This document shows, piece by piece, positions 18,704 to 26,307 of a stretch of 64,000 nucleotides of DNA. Both the position numbers and the translations under genes were made by a program. Position 1 is the first letter of the stretch. Every line of letters starts with the position of its first letter. Origin of the DNA: Rhizobium sp. 2MFCol3.1. Lineage in GTDB: Bacteria > Pseudomonadota > Alphaproteobacteria > Rhizobiales > Rhizobiaceae. The stretch is taken from NCBI RefSeq assembly GCF_000377565.1, contig NZ_KB898358.1:124001-188000 (forward strand), read 5' to 3'. A model generated the notes under the pieces. It was not told the DNA's origin. It saw only the letters and a list, made by a program, of their open reading frames with translations, and made no database searches.

Positions 18704-20491
18704 TTGCGTTCACCCGATCCCCAGCAGCGCCCCGTCGACAGCGGCACGGTCACCGCCGTCCTGAAGCGCATCATCGCTGAAAACGGCCGCGAGCACATCT
18801 GGGGCTACGTCGTCGCCATCAGCTGTCTTGTCCTCGTCGCGCTGTCGACGGCCTTCACCGCCTGGATCATGCGCTCGATCATCGACGAGGCCTTCGCCAA
18901 CCGGCGCGCCGATGTCGTCTGGGTCATCTGCCTCTCCATCTTCATCGCCTTCGTCATTCGCGGTTTCGCGAGCTATGGCCAGGCGGTGGCGCTGTCGAAG
19001 ATCGGCAACAACATCGTCGCCCGCTACCAGAGCCGTCTTTATGTGCATCTGATGACGCTGTCGGTCGGCTATTTCAACGAGGCGCGTTCGGCTCGCATCG
19101 CCGCCCAGGTCAGCCAGAATGTCGGCGGCATCCGCGATGTCCTCAATCTGACGATCACCTCGACCGCCCGCGACCTCCTGACCTTCGTGTCGCTGCTCGG
19201 CGTCATGGTCTATCAGGACCCGCTGCTCAGCGTTGCCGTCCTCATTCTCGCGCCGCCGCTGCTTCTGGCGCTGCGCTATCTCTCCAAGCGCCTGCGCCAG
19301 GCCACCAAGGAAGCGATCGATCTCAACAGCCACGTGCTCGGCGCCATGCAGGAGACCATTCAGGGCATCTCCATCGTCAAGGCGTTCACGATGGAGCGGC
19401 AGCTCGAGCAGAAGATCAACAAGATCATCGTCGCCGCCGAAGAGCGCGGCAACAAGATCGCCAAGCTGTCCGAGCGCAACGCGCCGATGACCGAAAGCTT
19501 CGCCGGTTTCGCCGTCGCCAGCGTTCTTGCCTACGCCGCCTACCGCTCGATCTATCAGAACGTGCCGCCCGGCGCCTTCTTCTCCTTCGTCACCGCGCTG
19601 CTCTTGGCCTATGATCCGGCCCGCCGTCTTGCCAAGCTGCAGGTGCAGATGGAGCGCGCCGCCGTCAATGCGCGCATGATCTACGAGCTGCTCGACATGG
19701 AGCCGCGCCAGCGCGACCTGCCGGATGCCAAGCCCCTCGTCGTCACCGAAGCCCGCATCGAGCTCAAGGATGTCGCCTTCGCCTATGGCAACGACAATGT
19801 ACTCGACGGCGTCAACATGGTCGCCGAGGGTGGCAAGACCACCGCGCTCGTCGGCCCCTCCGGCGCCGGCAAGTCGACCATCATCAATCTCATCCCGCGC
19901 TTCTACGACCCGAAGGCCGGTGAGATCCTGATCGACGGCCAGGACATCGCCCATGTGACGAAGAAGTCGCTGCGCGAGCAGCTGGCCTATGTCTCGCAGC
20001 AGCCCTATCTGTTCGAAGGCTCGATCCGCGACAACATCCGCTATGGTCGCCCCGACGCCAGCGATGCCGAGGTCGAGGAAGCAGCGCGTCTCGCTTACGC
20101 CCACGACTTCATTCTCGCCCAGCCGGAAGGCTACGACACGCCGGTCGGCGAAAACGGCGTGACGCTCTCGGGCGGCCAGCGCCAGCGCCTGTCGATCGCC
20201 CGCGCTCTGGTGCGCAACGCCCCGATCCTGCTTCTCGACGAAGCGACCTCCGCGCTCGATACAGAATCGGAAGCAGCCGTCCAGAAGGCGCTCGATGAAG
20301 CCATGACCGGCCGAACCGTCGTCGTTATCGCTCACCGTCTCTCGACCGTCGTCCGCGCCGACAAGATCGTCGTCATGCAGCAGGGCCGCGTCGTCGAAGA
20401 GGGCAATCACGAGACGCTTGCGAAGCGCAGCGACGGTCTTTACGCTCGCCTCAACAACCTTCAGAGGCCCGCTGCCTCCGAGACTTTCTGA
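18704..20491 (+). CDS. MsbA-like ABC exporter (fused permease and ATPase)
   Basis: A 595-residue half-transporter: six membrane helices in the N-terminal 320 residues and an ABC ATPase in the C-terminal 250. Walker A is GPSGAGKST, the signature is [16 protein letters not shown], and Walker B is ILLLDEATSALD. Q-loop and H-loop (VVIAHRLSTV) are intact. This architecture fits MsbA-like lipid or drug exporters, working as a homodimer. The start is a TTG at 18704, chosen because AGGAAG lies six bases upstream and the N-terminus is complete from there. dapB follows 23 bases after the stop, so the exporter may head a transcript with dapB and gpmA. Substrate unknown. Confidence 0.9.
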   Translation: MRSPDPQQRPVDSGTVTAVLKRIIAENGREHIWGYVVAISCLVLVALSTAFTAWIMRSIIDEAFANRRADVVWVICLSIFIAFVIRGFASYGQAVALSKIGNNIVARYQSRLYVHLMTLSVGYFNEARSARIAAQVSQNVGGIRDVLNLTITSTARDLLTFVSLLGVMVYQDPLLSVAVLILAPPLLLALRYLSKRLRQATKEAIDLNSHVLGAMQETIQGISIVKAFTMERQLEQKINKIIVAAEERGNKIAKLSERNAPMTESFAGFAVASVLAYAAYRSIYQNVPPGAFFSFVTALLLAYDPARRLAKLQVQMERAAVNARMIYELLDMEPRQRDLPDAKPLVVTEARIELKDVAFAYGNDNVLDGVNMVAEGGKTTALVGPSGAGKSTIINLIPRFYDPKAGEILIDGQDIAHVTKKSLREQLAYVSQQPYLFEGSIRDNIRYGRPDASDAEVEEAARLAYAHDFILAQPEGYDTPVGENGVTLSGGQRQRLSIARALVRNAPILLLDEATSALDTESEAAVQKALDEAMTGRTVVVIAHRLSTVVRADKIVVMQQGRVVEEGNHETLAKRSDGLYARLNNLQRPAASETF

Positions 20492-20514
20492 CACGTGAGT
20501 GATGGACGCCTGAC

Positions 20515-21339
20515 ATGAGCGATGCTGCGATGAAACTGGTGGTGGTTGGTGCAGCGGGCCGCATGGGACAGGCGCTGATCCGCATGGTGCATGAGATCGA
20601 AGGCGTTACTCTGCACGCAGCCGTCGGCCGCCCGGGCTCGCCCTTCATCGGCAAGGATGCCGGCGAGATCGCGGGCCTCGGCCCCAACGGTATCGCGATC
20701 ACCGACGATCCGCTGGCCGCCTTCCAGCATGCTGATGGCGTGCTCGATTTCACCACGCCGGCGACCACCAATGAATTCGCGGCGCTTGCCGCCCAGGCCC
20801 GCATCGTCCACATCATCGGCACCACAGGCTGCTCGGTCGAGGACGAACAGAAGATTTCGGCCGCCGGCCGCCATGCCCGCATCGTCAAGTCTGGCAATAT
20901 GGGCCTCGGCGTCAATCTCTTGAGCGTGCTCGTCGAACAGGCGGCGCGCGCGCTCGACCCCGCCGATTGGGATATCGAAGTTCTCGAGATGCACCACAAG
21001 CGCAAGGTCGATGCCCCCTCGGGCACCGCGCTGCTTCTGGGTGAAGCCGCCGCCAAGGGCCGCGGCATCGATCTCGCCACCCATTCCGTCCGCGTCCGCG
21101 ATGGCCACACCGGCGCGCGCGAAGCGGGCACGATCGGCTTTGCCACGCTTCGCGGCGGCTCCGTCATCGGCGAACATTCCGTCATCTTCGCCGGCGAAGG
21201 CGAGCGCGTCTCCATGGCCCACAGCGCCGGCGATCGCTCGATCTTCGCGCGCGGCGCCGTCAAGGCGGCCCTTTGGGCGCGCGACAAGAAGCCGGGTCTC
21301 TATTCCATGCTCGATGTTCTCGGGCTTTCCCAACACTGA
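20515..21339 (+). CDS. dapB: 4-hydroxy-tetrahydrodipicolinate reductase
   Basis: A 274-residue cytoplasmic enzyme of the diaminopimelate/lysine pathway that reduces hydroxytetrahydrodipicolinate with NAD(P)H. It shows the nucleotide-binding [14 protein letters not shown], the conserved [11 protein letters not shown], the family motif [16 protein letters not shown] (catalytic His and Lys, with the signature E-x-H-H-x-x-K-x-D-x-P-S-G-T-A) and [15 protein letters not shown]. Length is normal for the family. It is 21 bases upstream of gpmA and 23 bases downstream of the ABC exporter, in one direction. Confidence 0.96.
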   Translation: MSDAAMKLVVVGAAGRMGQALIRMVHEIEGVTLHAAVGRPGSPFIGKDAGEIAGLGPNGIAITDDPLAAFQHADGVLDFTTPATTNEFAALAAQARIVHIIGTTGCSVEDEQKISAAGRHARIVKSGNMGLGVNLLSVLVEQAARALDPADWDIEVLEMHHKRKVDAPSGTALLLGEAAAKGRGIDLATHSVRVRDGHTGAREAGTIGFATLRGGSVIGEHSVIFAGEGERVSMAHSAGDRSIFARGAVKAALWARDKKPGLYSMLDVLGLSQH

Positions 21340-21360
21340 TCTCATCAGGAGGAATTTATA

Positions 21361-21996
21361 ATGAGCGGTACCCTCGTCCTCGTTCGCCACGGCCAGAGCG
21401 ACTGGAACCTGAAGAACCTTTTCACCGGCTGGAAGAACCCGGAGCTCACCGAGCTCGGCGTTCAGGAAGCCAACACCGGCGGCAAGGCGCTTGCCGAAAC
21501 CGGCATCAAGTTCGACATCGCCTTCACCTCCGATCTGAAGCGCGCGCAGGACACGCTGAAGATCATCCTTGAAAACGTCGGCCAGACCGGCCTCGAGACG
21601 ATCAAGGACCAGGCGCTGAACGAGCGCGACTACGGCGATCTCTCCGGCCTCAACAAGGACGATGCCCGCGCCAAGTGGGGCGAAGAGCAGGTCCACATCT
21701 GGCGCCGCTCCTACGACGTTCCCCCTCCGGGTGGCGAAAGCCTGCGCGACACCGGCGCGCGCGTCTGGCCGTATTATCTGACCGAGATCCTGCCCCGTGT
21801 CCTGCGCGGCGAAACCGTGCTGGTTGCCGCCCACGGCAACTCGCTGCGCTCGCTGGTCATGGTGCTCGACAAGCTCACCAAGGAACAGATCCTCGGCGTA
21901 AACCTCGCGACCGGCGTTCCCATGGTCTACAAGCTCAACGCCGACTCGACCGTCGCTTCCAAGGAAGTCCTCGGCGACATGTCCGGCGCCCACTAA
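21361..21996 (+). CDS. gpmA: 2,3-bisphosphoglycerate-dependent phosphoglycerate mutase
   Basis: A 211-residue glycolytic enzyme that interconverts 3- and 2-phosphoglycerate. [12 protein letters not shown] holds the phosphorylated histidine (RHG), [13 protein letters not shown] holds the catalytic glutamate region, and [12 protein letters not shown] holds the second histidine. It is shorter than the E. coli enzyme (about 250 residues), as is usual in rhizobia. The start ATG at 21361 follows a strong AGGAGGAATTT site. It ends the dapB-gpmA set, with a GC-rich hairpin just past the stop. Confidence 0.95.
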   Translation: MSGTLVLVRHGQSDWNLKNLFTGWKNPELTELGVQEANTGGKALAETGIKFDIAFTSDLKRAQDTLKIILENVGQTGLETIKDQALNERDYGDLSGLNKDDARAKWGEEQVHIWRRSYDVPPPGGESLRDTGARVWPYYLTEILPRVLRGETVLVAAHGNSLRSLVMVLDKLTKEQILGVNLATGVPMVYKLNADSTVASKEVLGDMSGAH

Positions 21997-22004
21997 ATAT
22001 TATC

Positions 22005-22033
22005 GCGCCGCGCGTCTCTCCGATGCGCGGCGC
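22005..22033. terminator. Stem-loop between gpmA and the HxlR gene
   Basis: GCGCCGCGC (22005-22013) pairs with GCGCGGCGC (22025-22033) in a perfect 9-bp stem with an 11-base loop. It lies between two convergent genes. There is no T run, so factor-dependent termination or message protection is as likely as intrinsic termination. Confidence 0.5.
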
Positions 22034-22058
22034 CTCTCCGGACAAGCCGGAAAGTTCC

Positions 22059-22460
22059 TTAGTTTTCCGTCTGACCCTTCGGCTTCCGCGCCGCCTCGAA
22101 ATCCGGCAGCCGGTTGGCGATCCATTGCCAGAGCCCCACCACCTCCACAAGCAGCTCCCCGCCCAGCGGCGTCAGCTCGTATTCCACGCGCGGCGGGACC
22201 TGCGGGTAGAGCGTACGCGTCACCAGCCCGTCGGCCTCCAGCGTCCGCAAAGTCTGCGTCAGCACCTTCTGGCTGATGCCTTCCACCCGTTCCAGAACCC
22301 GTGAAAAGCGCAGCGGCCCCTTGGCCTCGGCAAGGATATGCATGACGCGCAGCGGCCACTTGGCGCTGGCGCGCTCCAGCATCTCGCGAGCGAGTGCGTC
22401 CTCGGCATCCGTCAGCGTCTCGCAGAAGTCGAATGTACCATCGTTTAGTTCAGTTACCAT
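22059..22460 (-). CDS. HxlR-family transcriptional regulator
   Basis: A 133-residue winged-helix regulator. The HxlR pattern is clear: KWPLRVMHILAEAKGPLRFSRVLERVEGISQKVLTQTLRTLEADGLVTR, followed by PPRVEYELTPLGGELL (the wing). The N-terminal MVTELNDGTFDFCETLTDA is a short extension. The start is the ATG at 22460, which falls inside one of two GGTA-containing inverted repeats in the gap to the divergent SDR gene. Such HxlR proteins commonly control a divergent oxidoreductase in response to electrophiles or quinones, and the same is likely here. The signal is not known. Confidence 0.9.
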   Translation of the reverse strand: MVTELNDGTFDFCETLTDAEDALAREMLERASAKWPLRVMHILAEAKGPLRFSRVLERVEGISQKVLTQTLRTLEADGLVTRTLYPQVPPRVEYELTPLGGELLVEVVGLWQWIANRLPDFEAARKPKGQTEN

Positions 22461-22505
22461 AAGGTATGTATAGATCCATTCGGTACCTTCTTTCAAGAAG
22501 ATACC
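22455..22505. promoter_or_regulatory. Paired inverted repeats, likely HxlR operator
   Basis: Two elements share GGTA/TACC ends. TACC-ATAA-GGTA is at 22455-22466, overlapping the regulator's start. A larger imperfect dyad, GGTACCTTCTT and AAGAAGATACC around a two-base centre (one mismatch in 11), is at 22482-22505. They sit between the divergent regulator and SDR gene, where an operator controlling both would be. Confidence 0.55.
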
Positions 22506-22547
22506 GTCAGGCCTATATGGTCTTTCGACGGATCAAGGAGATTTTCG

Positions 22548-23414
22548 ATGTCACAGGTTTGGTTGATTACAGGCAGTTCGCGCGGTCTCGGCAGGGCGCT
22601 TGCGGAAGCGGTTTTGGCTAAAGGGCACAATCTGGTCGCCACCGCGCGCAATCCCGCCCAGCTCGACGATATCAAGCAGCGTTACCCCGCCAGTGTCTTG
22701 ACGATTTCGCTTGATGTGACCGACGAGCAATCGGCCGAGCAGGCCGTCAAGGCCGCGGTCGAGCGCTTCGGCCGGCTCGATGTCCTCGTCAACAATGCCG
22801 GCTATGGCGATGTCGGATCGGTCGAGGATACCAGCCTCACAGATTTCCGCGCCCAGATCGAAACCAACCTCTTCGGCACCATCATCGTCACCAAGGCGGC
22901 ACTGCCTCTGATGCGCGAGCAGGGTGCCGGCCACATCATCCAGGTCTCCTCCGTCGGCGGCCGCATCGGCCCGGCCGGACGCGCGCCCTACGCGGCGGCC
23001 AAATGGGGCGTCGAGGGCTTCTCGGAAGCCTTGAGCCGCGAAGTCGGCCCGCTCGGCGTCAAGGTCAGCATCGTCGAGCCCGGCGGCTTCCGCACCGATT
23101 TCGCCGGCGCCTCAACCAAGTTGCGCGAAGGCCGCCCCGAATACGACGAAACCGTCGGCAAGATGGCCCGCTACCAGCGCGATTACGACGGCAGGCAGCC
23201 CGGCGACCCCACGAAAGCCGCCGCCGCCATCATCCATCTCGCGAGCCTCGAAAACCCGCCGCTGCGTCTGCCGCTCGGCAGCGACGCCATCCGCGCCATC
23301 GAGCAGAACGACGCGCAAAGAGCCACCGAACACGCCACCTGGCGCGACCTCAGCCTCTCCACCGACTTCGACGCCGGCAACGGGGCAGGGCACTTTCCGT
23401 GGGAGGCGAGGTGA
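22548..23414 (+). CDS. Short-chain dehydrogenase/reductase
   Basis: A 288-residue NAD(P)-dependent oxidoreductase of the classical SDR family. The cofactor loop TGSSRGLGRAL is at residues 8-18, VNNAG at about 84-88, catalytic serine in QVSSVGG and the Tyr-Lys pair in YAAAKWGVEG. The C-terminal part is variable and gives no substrate. The ATG at 22548 follows AAGGAG with good spacing. Divergent from the HxlR regulator and probably controlled by it. The C-terminus has a slightly unusual stretch (ATEHATWRDLSLSTDF) seen in SDRs annotated as ketoreductases, so reduction of an aldehyde or ketone is a reasonable guess. Confidence 0.9.
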   Translation: MSQVWLITGSSRGLGRALAEAVLAKGHNLVATARNPAQLDDIKQRYPASVLTISLDVTDEQSAEQAVKAAVERFGRLDVLVNNAGYGDVGSVEDTSLTDFRAQIETNLFGTIIVTKAALPLMREQGAGHIIQVSSVGGRIGPAGRAPYAAAKWGVEGFSEALSREVGPLGVKVSIVEPGGFRTDFAGASTKLREGRPEYDETVGKMARYQRDYDGRQPGDPTKAAAAIIHLASLENPPLRLPLGSDAIRAIEQNDAQRATEHATWRDLSLSTDFDAGNGAGHFPWEAR

Positions 23415-23497
23415 GGGGCCTAAAATAGCGTCAAGCACGCCTGCTTGAGAGCGATCGGACTGGGTGCTACGTTCAGGACCGAGTAGGGAGATGTACC

Positions 23498-23656
23498 ATG
23501 ACGACCCGGCGTAAGTTCAAGTCGGATGCCTTCGAGGCCATCCATTCGTCCGCGCAGGCGTTGTTTAAGGTCGGCGGCATCGACAAGGCGATGCTGCGAG
23601 ACTTCGATGAGGCATGTCTGACGGTGCCTCCGGCCATCAAGGCACCGAAGTCTTAG
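23498..23656 (+). pseudogene. Truncated XRE-type antitoxin (HigA/NadS-like remnant)
   Basis: A 52-codon open frame encoding MTTRRKFKSDAFEAIHSSAQ, GGIDKAMLRDFDEAC and PPAIKAPKS. The text matches, from memory, the N-terminal 40-50 residues of HigA-2/NadS-like XRE antitoxins, which normally continue for another 50 residues with the helix-turn-helix domain. Here the frame stops before that domain and the next bases are a copy of the phnF 3' end. No RelE/HigB-type toxin precedes it. It is best read as the stub of an antitoxin gene left by a deletion or insertion. Confidence 0.6.
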
Positions 23657-23661
23657 GATAG

Positions 23662-23697
23662 CCCTCAATTCTCGATCGTGAACTGCACCCGGTCGGC
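23662..23697. repeat. 36-bp direct repeat, left copy (copy of the phnF 3' end)
   Basis: These 36 bases match 24344-24379 at 34 positions. The right copy is the authentic end of phnF (last ten codons plus stop). The left copy would encode the same C-terminal residues ADRVQFTIEN but is not attached to a gene. Between the copies lies a toxin-antitoxin pair. Confidence 0.85.
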
Positions 23698-23721
23698 AGG
23701 CATTTGGCGTTCGAAATGCCT
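23698..23721. other. Perfect 8-bp inverted repeat beside the left direct repeat
   Basis: AGGCATTT and AAATGCCT form a perfect 8-bp stem around the loop GGCGTTCG. It starts at the base following the left 36-bp repeat and precedes the antitoxin gene by 30 bases, so it could be a recombination end, an operator for the toxin-antitoxin pair or a hairpin. Confidence 0.5.
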
Positions 23722-23751
23722 GTGTGCTACATTCTGTTGCCTCTGTAACAG

Positions 23752-24045
23752 ATGGAGCACGTCGTGCCGGACGCCGTATTTACCTTTCGTATCGATGAAG
23801 ATCTCAAAACAGCGTTTGGCGAAGCCGCCAAGGCGCAGGATCAGAGCGCGGAGCAACTGCTTCTGGGTTTGATGCGTGAGTATGTGGAGAGCCAGCAGAA
23901 CGATGCCGAATATGACCGGTGGTTCCGGCGTGAAGTTCAAATCGGACTGGATGCCGCCAATTCTGGCGATCTGATATCCAACGATGAGGTGGAGACGGAA
24001 TTTGCGCGGCGCCGTGATGCGGCGCGCCAGAAGCTGATGCGCTAG
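23752..24045 (+). CDS. Antitoxin, ribbon-helix-helix type (ParD/RelB-like)
   Basis: A 97-residue protein with an N-terminal FTFRIDEDLKTAFGEAAKAQDQSAEQLLLGLMREYV, the pattern of a ribbon-helix-helix DNA-binding domain, and a charged C-terminal tail (NDEVETEFARRRDAARQKLMR) of the sort that wraps around a toxin. An ATG at 23752 is used; the GTG at 23764 is an alternative start. The toxin gene begins 5 bases after its stop. As with such pairs, it would bind its own promoter and neutralise the toxin. The pair is enclosed by a 36-bp direct repeat. Confidence 0.8.
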   Translation: MEHVVPDAVFTFRIDEDLKTAFGEAAKAQDQSAEQLLLGLMREYVESQQNDAEYDRWFRREVQIGLDAANSGDLISNDEVETEFARRRDAARQKLMR

Positions 24046-24050
24046 CAATC

Positions 24051-24338
24051 GTGGCCGTTCATTGGACGCGCCAGGCGACGATCGACCGCCAATCCATCTT
24101 TGAGTTTGTCGGGGCAGCCGATATCAATGCGGCAATTGCACTGGACCATGTGTTTTCCGGCGCCGCGGTGCGGCTGGACTTGTTTCCGTCGATGGGGCGG
24201 CCCGGGCGCGTGAAGGGAATGCGGGAGTTCGTCGTGCATCGGCACTATCTCCTGATCTATAGCATCAGCGGCGAAACCGTCCGCATCCTCCGTATCTTAC
24301 ACGCCGCGCAGCAGTGGCCCTCCGCCTCTAACCGGTGA
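24051..24338 (+). CDS. ParE/RelE-superfamily toxin
   Basis: A 95-residue basic protein. VHWTRQATIDRQSIFEFVGAAD at the N-terminus, GRPGRVKGMREFVVHRHYLLIYSIS in the middle and VRILRILHAAQQWP at the C-terminus are the three parts of the ParE/RelE fold; the REFVVHRHYLLIY strand and the HAAQQWP ending are especially typical of ParE. ParE toxins inhibit gyrase, RelE toxins cut mRNA; the C-terminus favours ParE. The start is a GTG at 24051, five bases after the antitoxin stop. Complete in length, so likely functional. Confidence 0.87.
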   Translation: MAVHWTRQATIDRQSIFEFVGAADINAAIALDHVFSGAAVRLDLFPSMGRPGRVKGMREFVVHRHYLLIYSISGETVRILRILHAAQQWPSASNR

Positions 24339-24343
24339 GCCTC

Positions 24344-24379
24344 CCCTCAATTCTCGATCGTAAACTGCACCCGATCGGC
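24344..24379. repeat. 36-bp direct repeat, right copy (3' end of phnF)
   Basis: Counterpart of 23662-23697 (34 of 36 bases the same). It contains the last codons and the stop of phnF on the minus strand. The two differences lie at single positions, which suggests the duplication is not very recent. Confidence 0.85.
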
Positions 24380-25078
24380 CGCAAAGCGCGTCACCGAATA
24401 CTGCACCGGCACGCCGTCGAGATCGGTATTCATCGCCTTGGTAATCAGCACGATCGCACCCGGCGTCAGCTCCAGCGCCGAGAGGTCGGCGGCTTCGGCG
24501 TGGGCGGCGGTGATTTCGGTGGTGGCGCGGATGTAGTCGGATAGGCCGAGTTCGGCGAAGGCGCGGGTGATCGATTCCGTCGTCTCGTAGGCGTCACGCA
24601 TGCCCGCGAAGCGTGCCGCCGGAAACCACGAGGTCGCGCTCGAGACCGGCCGCCCATCCGCCTTGCGCACCGTTTCCAGCCGGATCACTTTTGTCCCCGG
24701 CGCAAGCTTCAGCCAGCGCGCCACCTCGTCGCTGGCCGCCTCCTCGCCATGGCCGAGTAGCAGCCCGCGTGTCTCGCGCGCCTGTTCGCCGATGCCGCTG
24801 TTGAAGCGCGTGCGCTTGCTGATCGGAAAGTTCAGCCGTTCCTTGCGCTCGATCAGCGTGCCGCGACCCTGCACGGCGCGCACGATCCCTTCCTGCGCCA
24901 GAGCCGCCAGCGCGCTGCGCACCGTATGCCGGTTGACGCCGAACTGCGTGGCCAGCGTCATCTCCGGCGGCACCATGCCCGTTTCGTCGTAGGCGCCGGC
25001 GCTGATCGCCTGGCGAATCCGGTCGGCGATCTGCCGCCACAGCGCCACGCCCGTCTGTCTCTGAACCTGCCCAGCCAT
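24347..25078 (-). CDS. phnF: GntR-family regulator of phosphonate genes
   Basis: A 243-residue regulator with a GntR winged helix at the N-terminus (LWRQIADRIRQAISAG, then MTLATQFGVNRHTVRSALAALAQEGIVRAVQGRGTLI) and a C-terminal UTRA (HutC-type) ligand-binding domain starting near residue 90 with KERLNFPISKRTRF. In phosphonate clusters this protein is called PhnF and represses the phn genes until an inducer is present. It is divergent from phnG; the gap holds a perfect inverted repeat likely to be its operator and a Pho box. Its 3' end is duplicated downstream beside a toxin-antitoxin pair. Confidence 0.92.
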   Translation of the reverse strand: MAGQVQRQTGVALWRQIADRIRQAISAGAYDETGMVPPEMTLATQFGVNRHTVRSALAALAQEGIVRAVQGRGTLIERKERLNFPISKRTRFNSGIGEQARETRGLLLGHGEEAASDEVARWLKLAPGTKVIRLETVRKADGRPVSSATSWFPAARFAGMRDAYETTESITRAFAELGLSDYIRATTEITAAHAEAADLSALELTPGAIVLITKAMNTDLDGVPVQYSVTRFAADRVQFTIEN

Positions 25079-25107
25079 TTTAGCCCTTTATCTTATGTGC
25101 CCCCGAA

Positions 25108-25126
25108 ATGTCACACGCTTGTCACC
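25108..25126 (+). promoter_or_regulatory. Pho box upstream of phnG
   Basis: TGTCAC occurs at 25109 and again at 25120, exactly 11 bases apart, the spacing of PhoB half-sites on one face of the helix. The same phased hexamers occur upstream of phnC. It fits activation of phnG onwards by PhoB under phosphate limitation. Confidence 0.65.
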
Positions 25127-25160
25127 TCGGCGATTTAGGTCTAGGTATAGCTTGTATGGT

Positions 25161-25178
25161 TGTCTATATCAATAGACA
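25161..25178. promoter_or_regulatory. Likely PhnF operator
   Basis: TGTCTAT-ATCA-ATAGACA is a perfect inverted repeat with 7-bp arms and a 4-base centre. It sits 18 bases before the phnG start, between phnG and the divergent phnF gene. GntR/HutC proteins bind dyads of this kind (GTnTAnAC-like cores), so PhnF repression of phnG is the natural reading. Confidence 0.65.
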
Positions 25179-25195
25179 TTTAAAAGGATGTGGCG

Positions 25196-25681
25196 ATGAC
25201 CTTAGCGGAAAAGAAGGTAGGCAAGACCGAGCTGAGTGAGGGCGACCGGGCGCGCAAGCGCACCGTCGACCTGCTGGCCCGTGCCGAGCGGCAGGAGCTG
25301 GAAGCGGCCTGGCAGGCATTGGCGGAAAAGCCGGTGGCGCAAGCCGTGCGCGGCCCCGAAACCGGCCTCGTCATGGTGCGCGGCCGCATGGGCGGCGGCG
25401 GTGCCGCCTTCAATCTCGGCGAGGTCACTGTCACCCGCGCCACCATCCGCCTCGCTTCCGGCACCATCGGCCATGCCCAGGCGCTCGGCACCGATCGCGA
25501 AAAGGCCCGCCTCTCGGCAATCTTCGATGCGCTCTGGCAGGAACCAGCCACTCGCGACGCCATCGAAACCACCCTGCTTGCGCCGATCGCGGCTCGTGTC
25601 GCCGATGCGGATAACAAGAAGGCCGATGAGACTGCGGCCACCCGCGTCGATTTCTTCACCATGGTTCGCGGAGACGACTGA
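25196..25681 (+). CDS. phnG: C-P lyase subunit PhnG
   Basis: A 161-residue subunit of the C-P lyase core complex (PhnG-H-I-J). It carries the family text RKRTVDLLARAERQELEAAW at the N-terminus and GPETGLVMVRGRMGGGGAAFNLGEVTVTRATIRL in the middle, with GHAQALGTDREKARL later. PhnG supports PhnI in joining the phosphonate to ATP ribose, displacing adenine. I use the ATG at 25196, which has AGGA upstream; a GTG at 25190 is in frame. The stop overlaps the phnH start (TGATG), so the operon is tightly coupled. Confidence 0.95.
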   Translation: MTLAEKKVGKTELSEGDRARKRTVDLLARAERQELEAAWQALAEKPVAQAVRGPETGLVMVRGRMGGGGAAFNLGEVTVTRATIRLASGTIGHAQALGTDREKARLSAIFDALWQEPATRDAIETTLLAPIAARVADADNKKADETAATRVDFFTMVRGDD

Positions 25682-26304
25682 TGCCCCTCAAGACCGAAAC
25701 GCATAACGCTGATGCTCTCTCCGGCGGCTTCGCCGAGCCGGTGTTCCACGCCCAGAGCGTCTTCAAGCTGATGATGGATGCCATGGCCCGCCCCGGCACC
25801 ATCCAGACCGTGTCGCCCGATGCCGAACCGCCGGCGCCGCTCGGCATCGCAGCTGGCGCCATCGCGCTGACGCTGTGTGATCACGATACCCCCGTCTGGC
25901 TCTCGCCTGCCTTGGCCAAGTCCGCCACGCCGCAATGGCTCGGCTTCCACACCGGTGCGCCGGTGACGCCGGAAAAGGCCGAAGCCCGCTTCGCCTTCGT
26001 CGATGAAGGCGCCACGCTCTCCTCCTTCGGCCTGTTTGCCTCCGGCACCCAGGAATATCCGGATCGTTCGACGACGCTCGTCATCGAGCTGCCAGATCTC
26101 GAAGGCGGTCGCCGCCTCGCTTTGATGGGCCCCGGCATCAAGACCGTCACCGACGTCGCGCCGCTTGGCCTGCCGGAACGCTTCCTGCATCTGTGGACGG
26201 AAAATCGCGCGCTGTTCCCGCGCGGCGTCGACATCGTGCTGACCTCCGGCAGCCGTTTCCTCTGCCTGCCGCGCACCACCAAGATCACCGCAACGGAGAT
26301 GTGA
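25681..26304 (+). CDS. phnH: C-P lyase subunit PhnH
   Basis: A 207-residue core subunit of C-P lyase. Typical text includes FAEPVFHAQSVFKLMMDAMARPGTIQ at the N-terminus and LPGPGIK-like MGPGIKTVTDV. FPRGVDIVLTSG..CLPRTTKI at the C-terminus is also characteristic. PhnH is structurally related to PLP-dependent enzymes but lacks their cofactor lysine; it dimerises within the PhnGHIJ complex. The ATG overlaps the phnG stop by one base, and phnI starts 3 bases after its own stop. Confidence 0.95.
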   Translation: MPLKTETHNADALSGGFAEPVFHAQSVFKLMMDAMARPGTIQTVSPDAEPPAPLGIAAGAIALTLCDHDTPVWLSPALAKSATPQWLGFHTGAPVTPEKAEARFAFVDEGATLSSFGLFASGTQEYPDRSTTLVIELPDLEGGRRLALMGPGIKTVTDVAPLGLPERFLHLWTENRALFPRGVDIVLTSGSRFLCLPRTTKITATEM

Positions 26305-26307
26305 CCC

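Noticed and set aside
18710..20494. Minus-strand open frame of almost 600 codons opposite the ABC exporter
   Set aside because: Antisense to a complete MsbA-like protein; composition typical of shadow frames.
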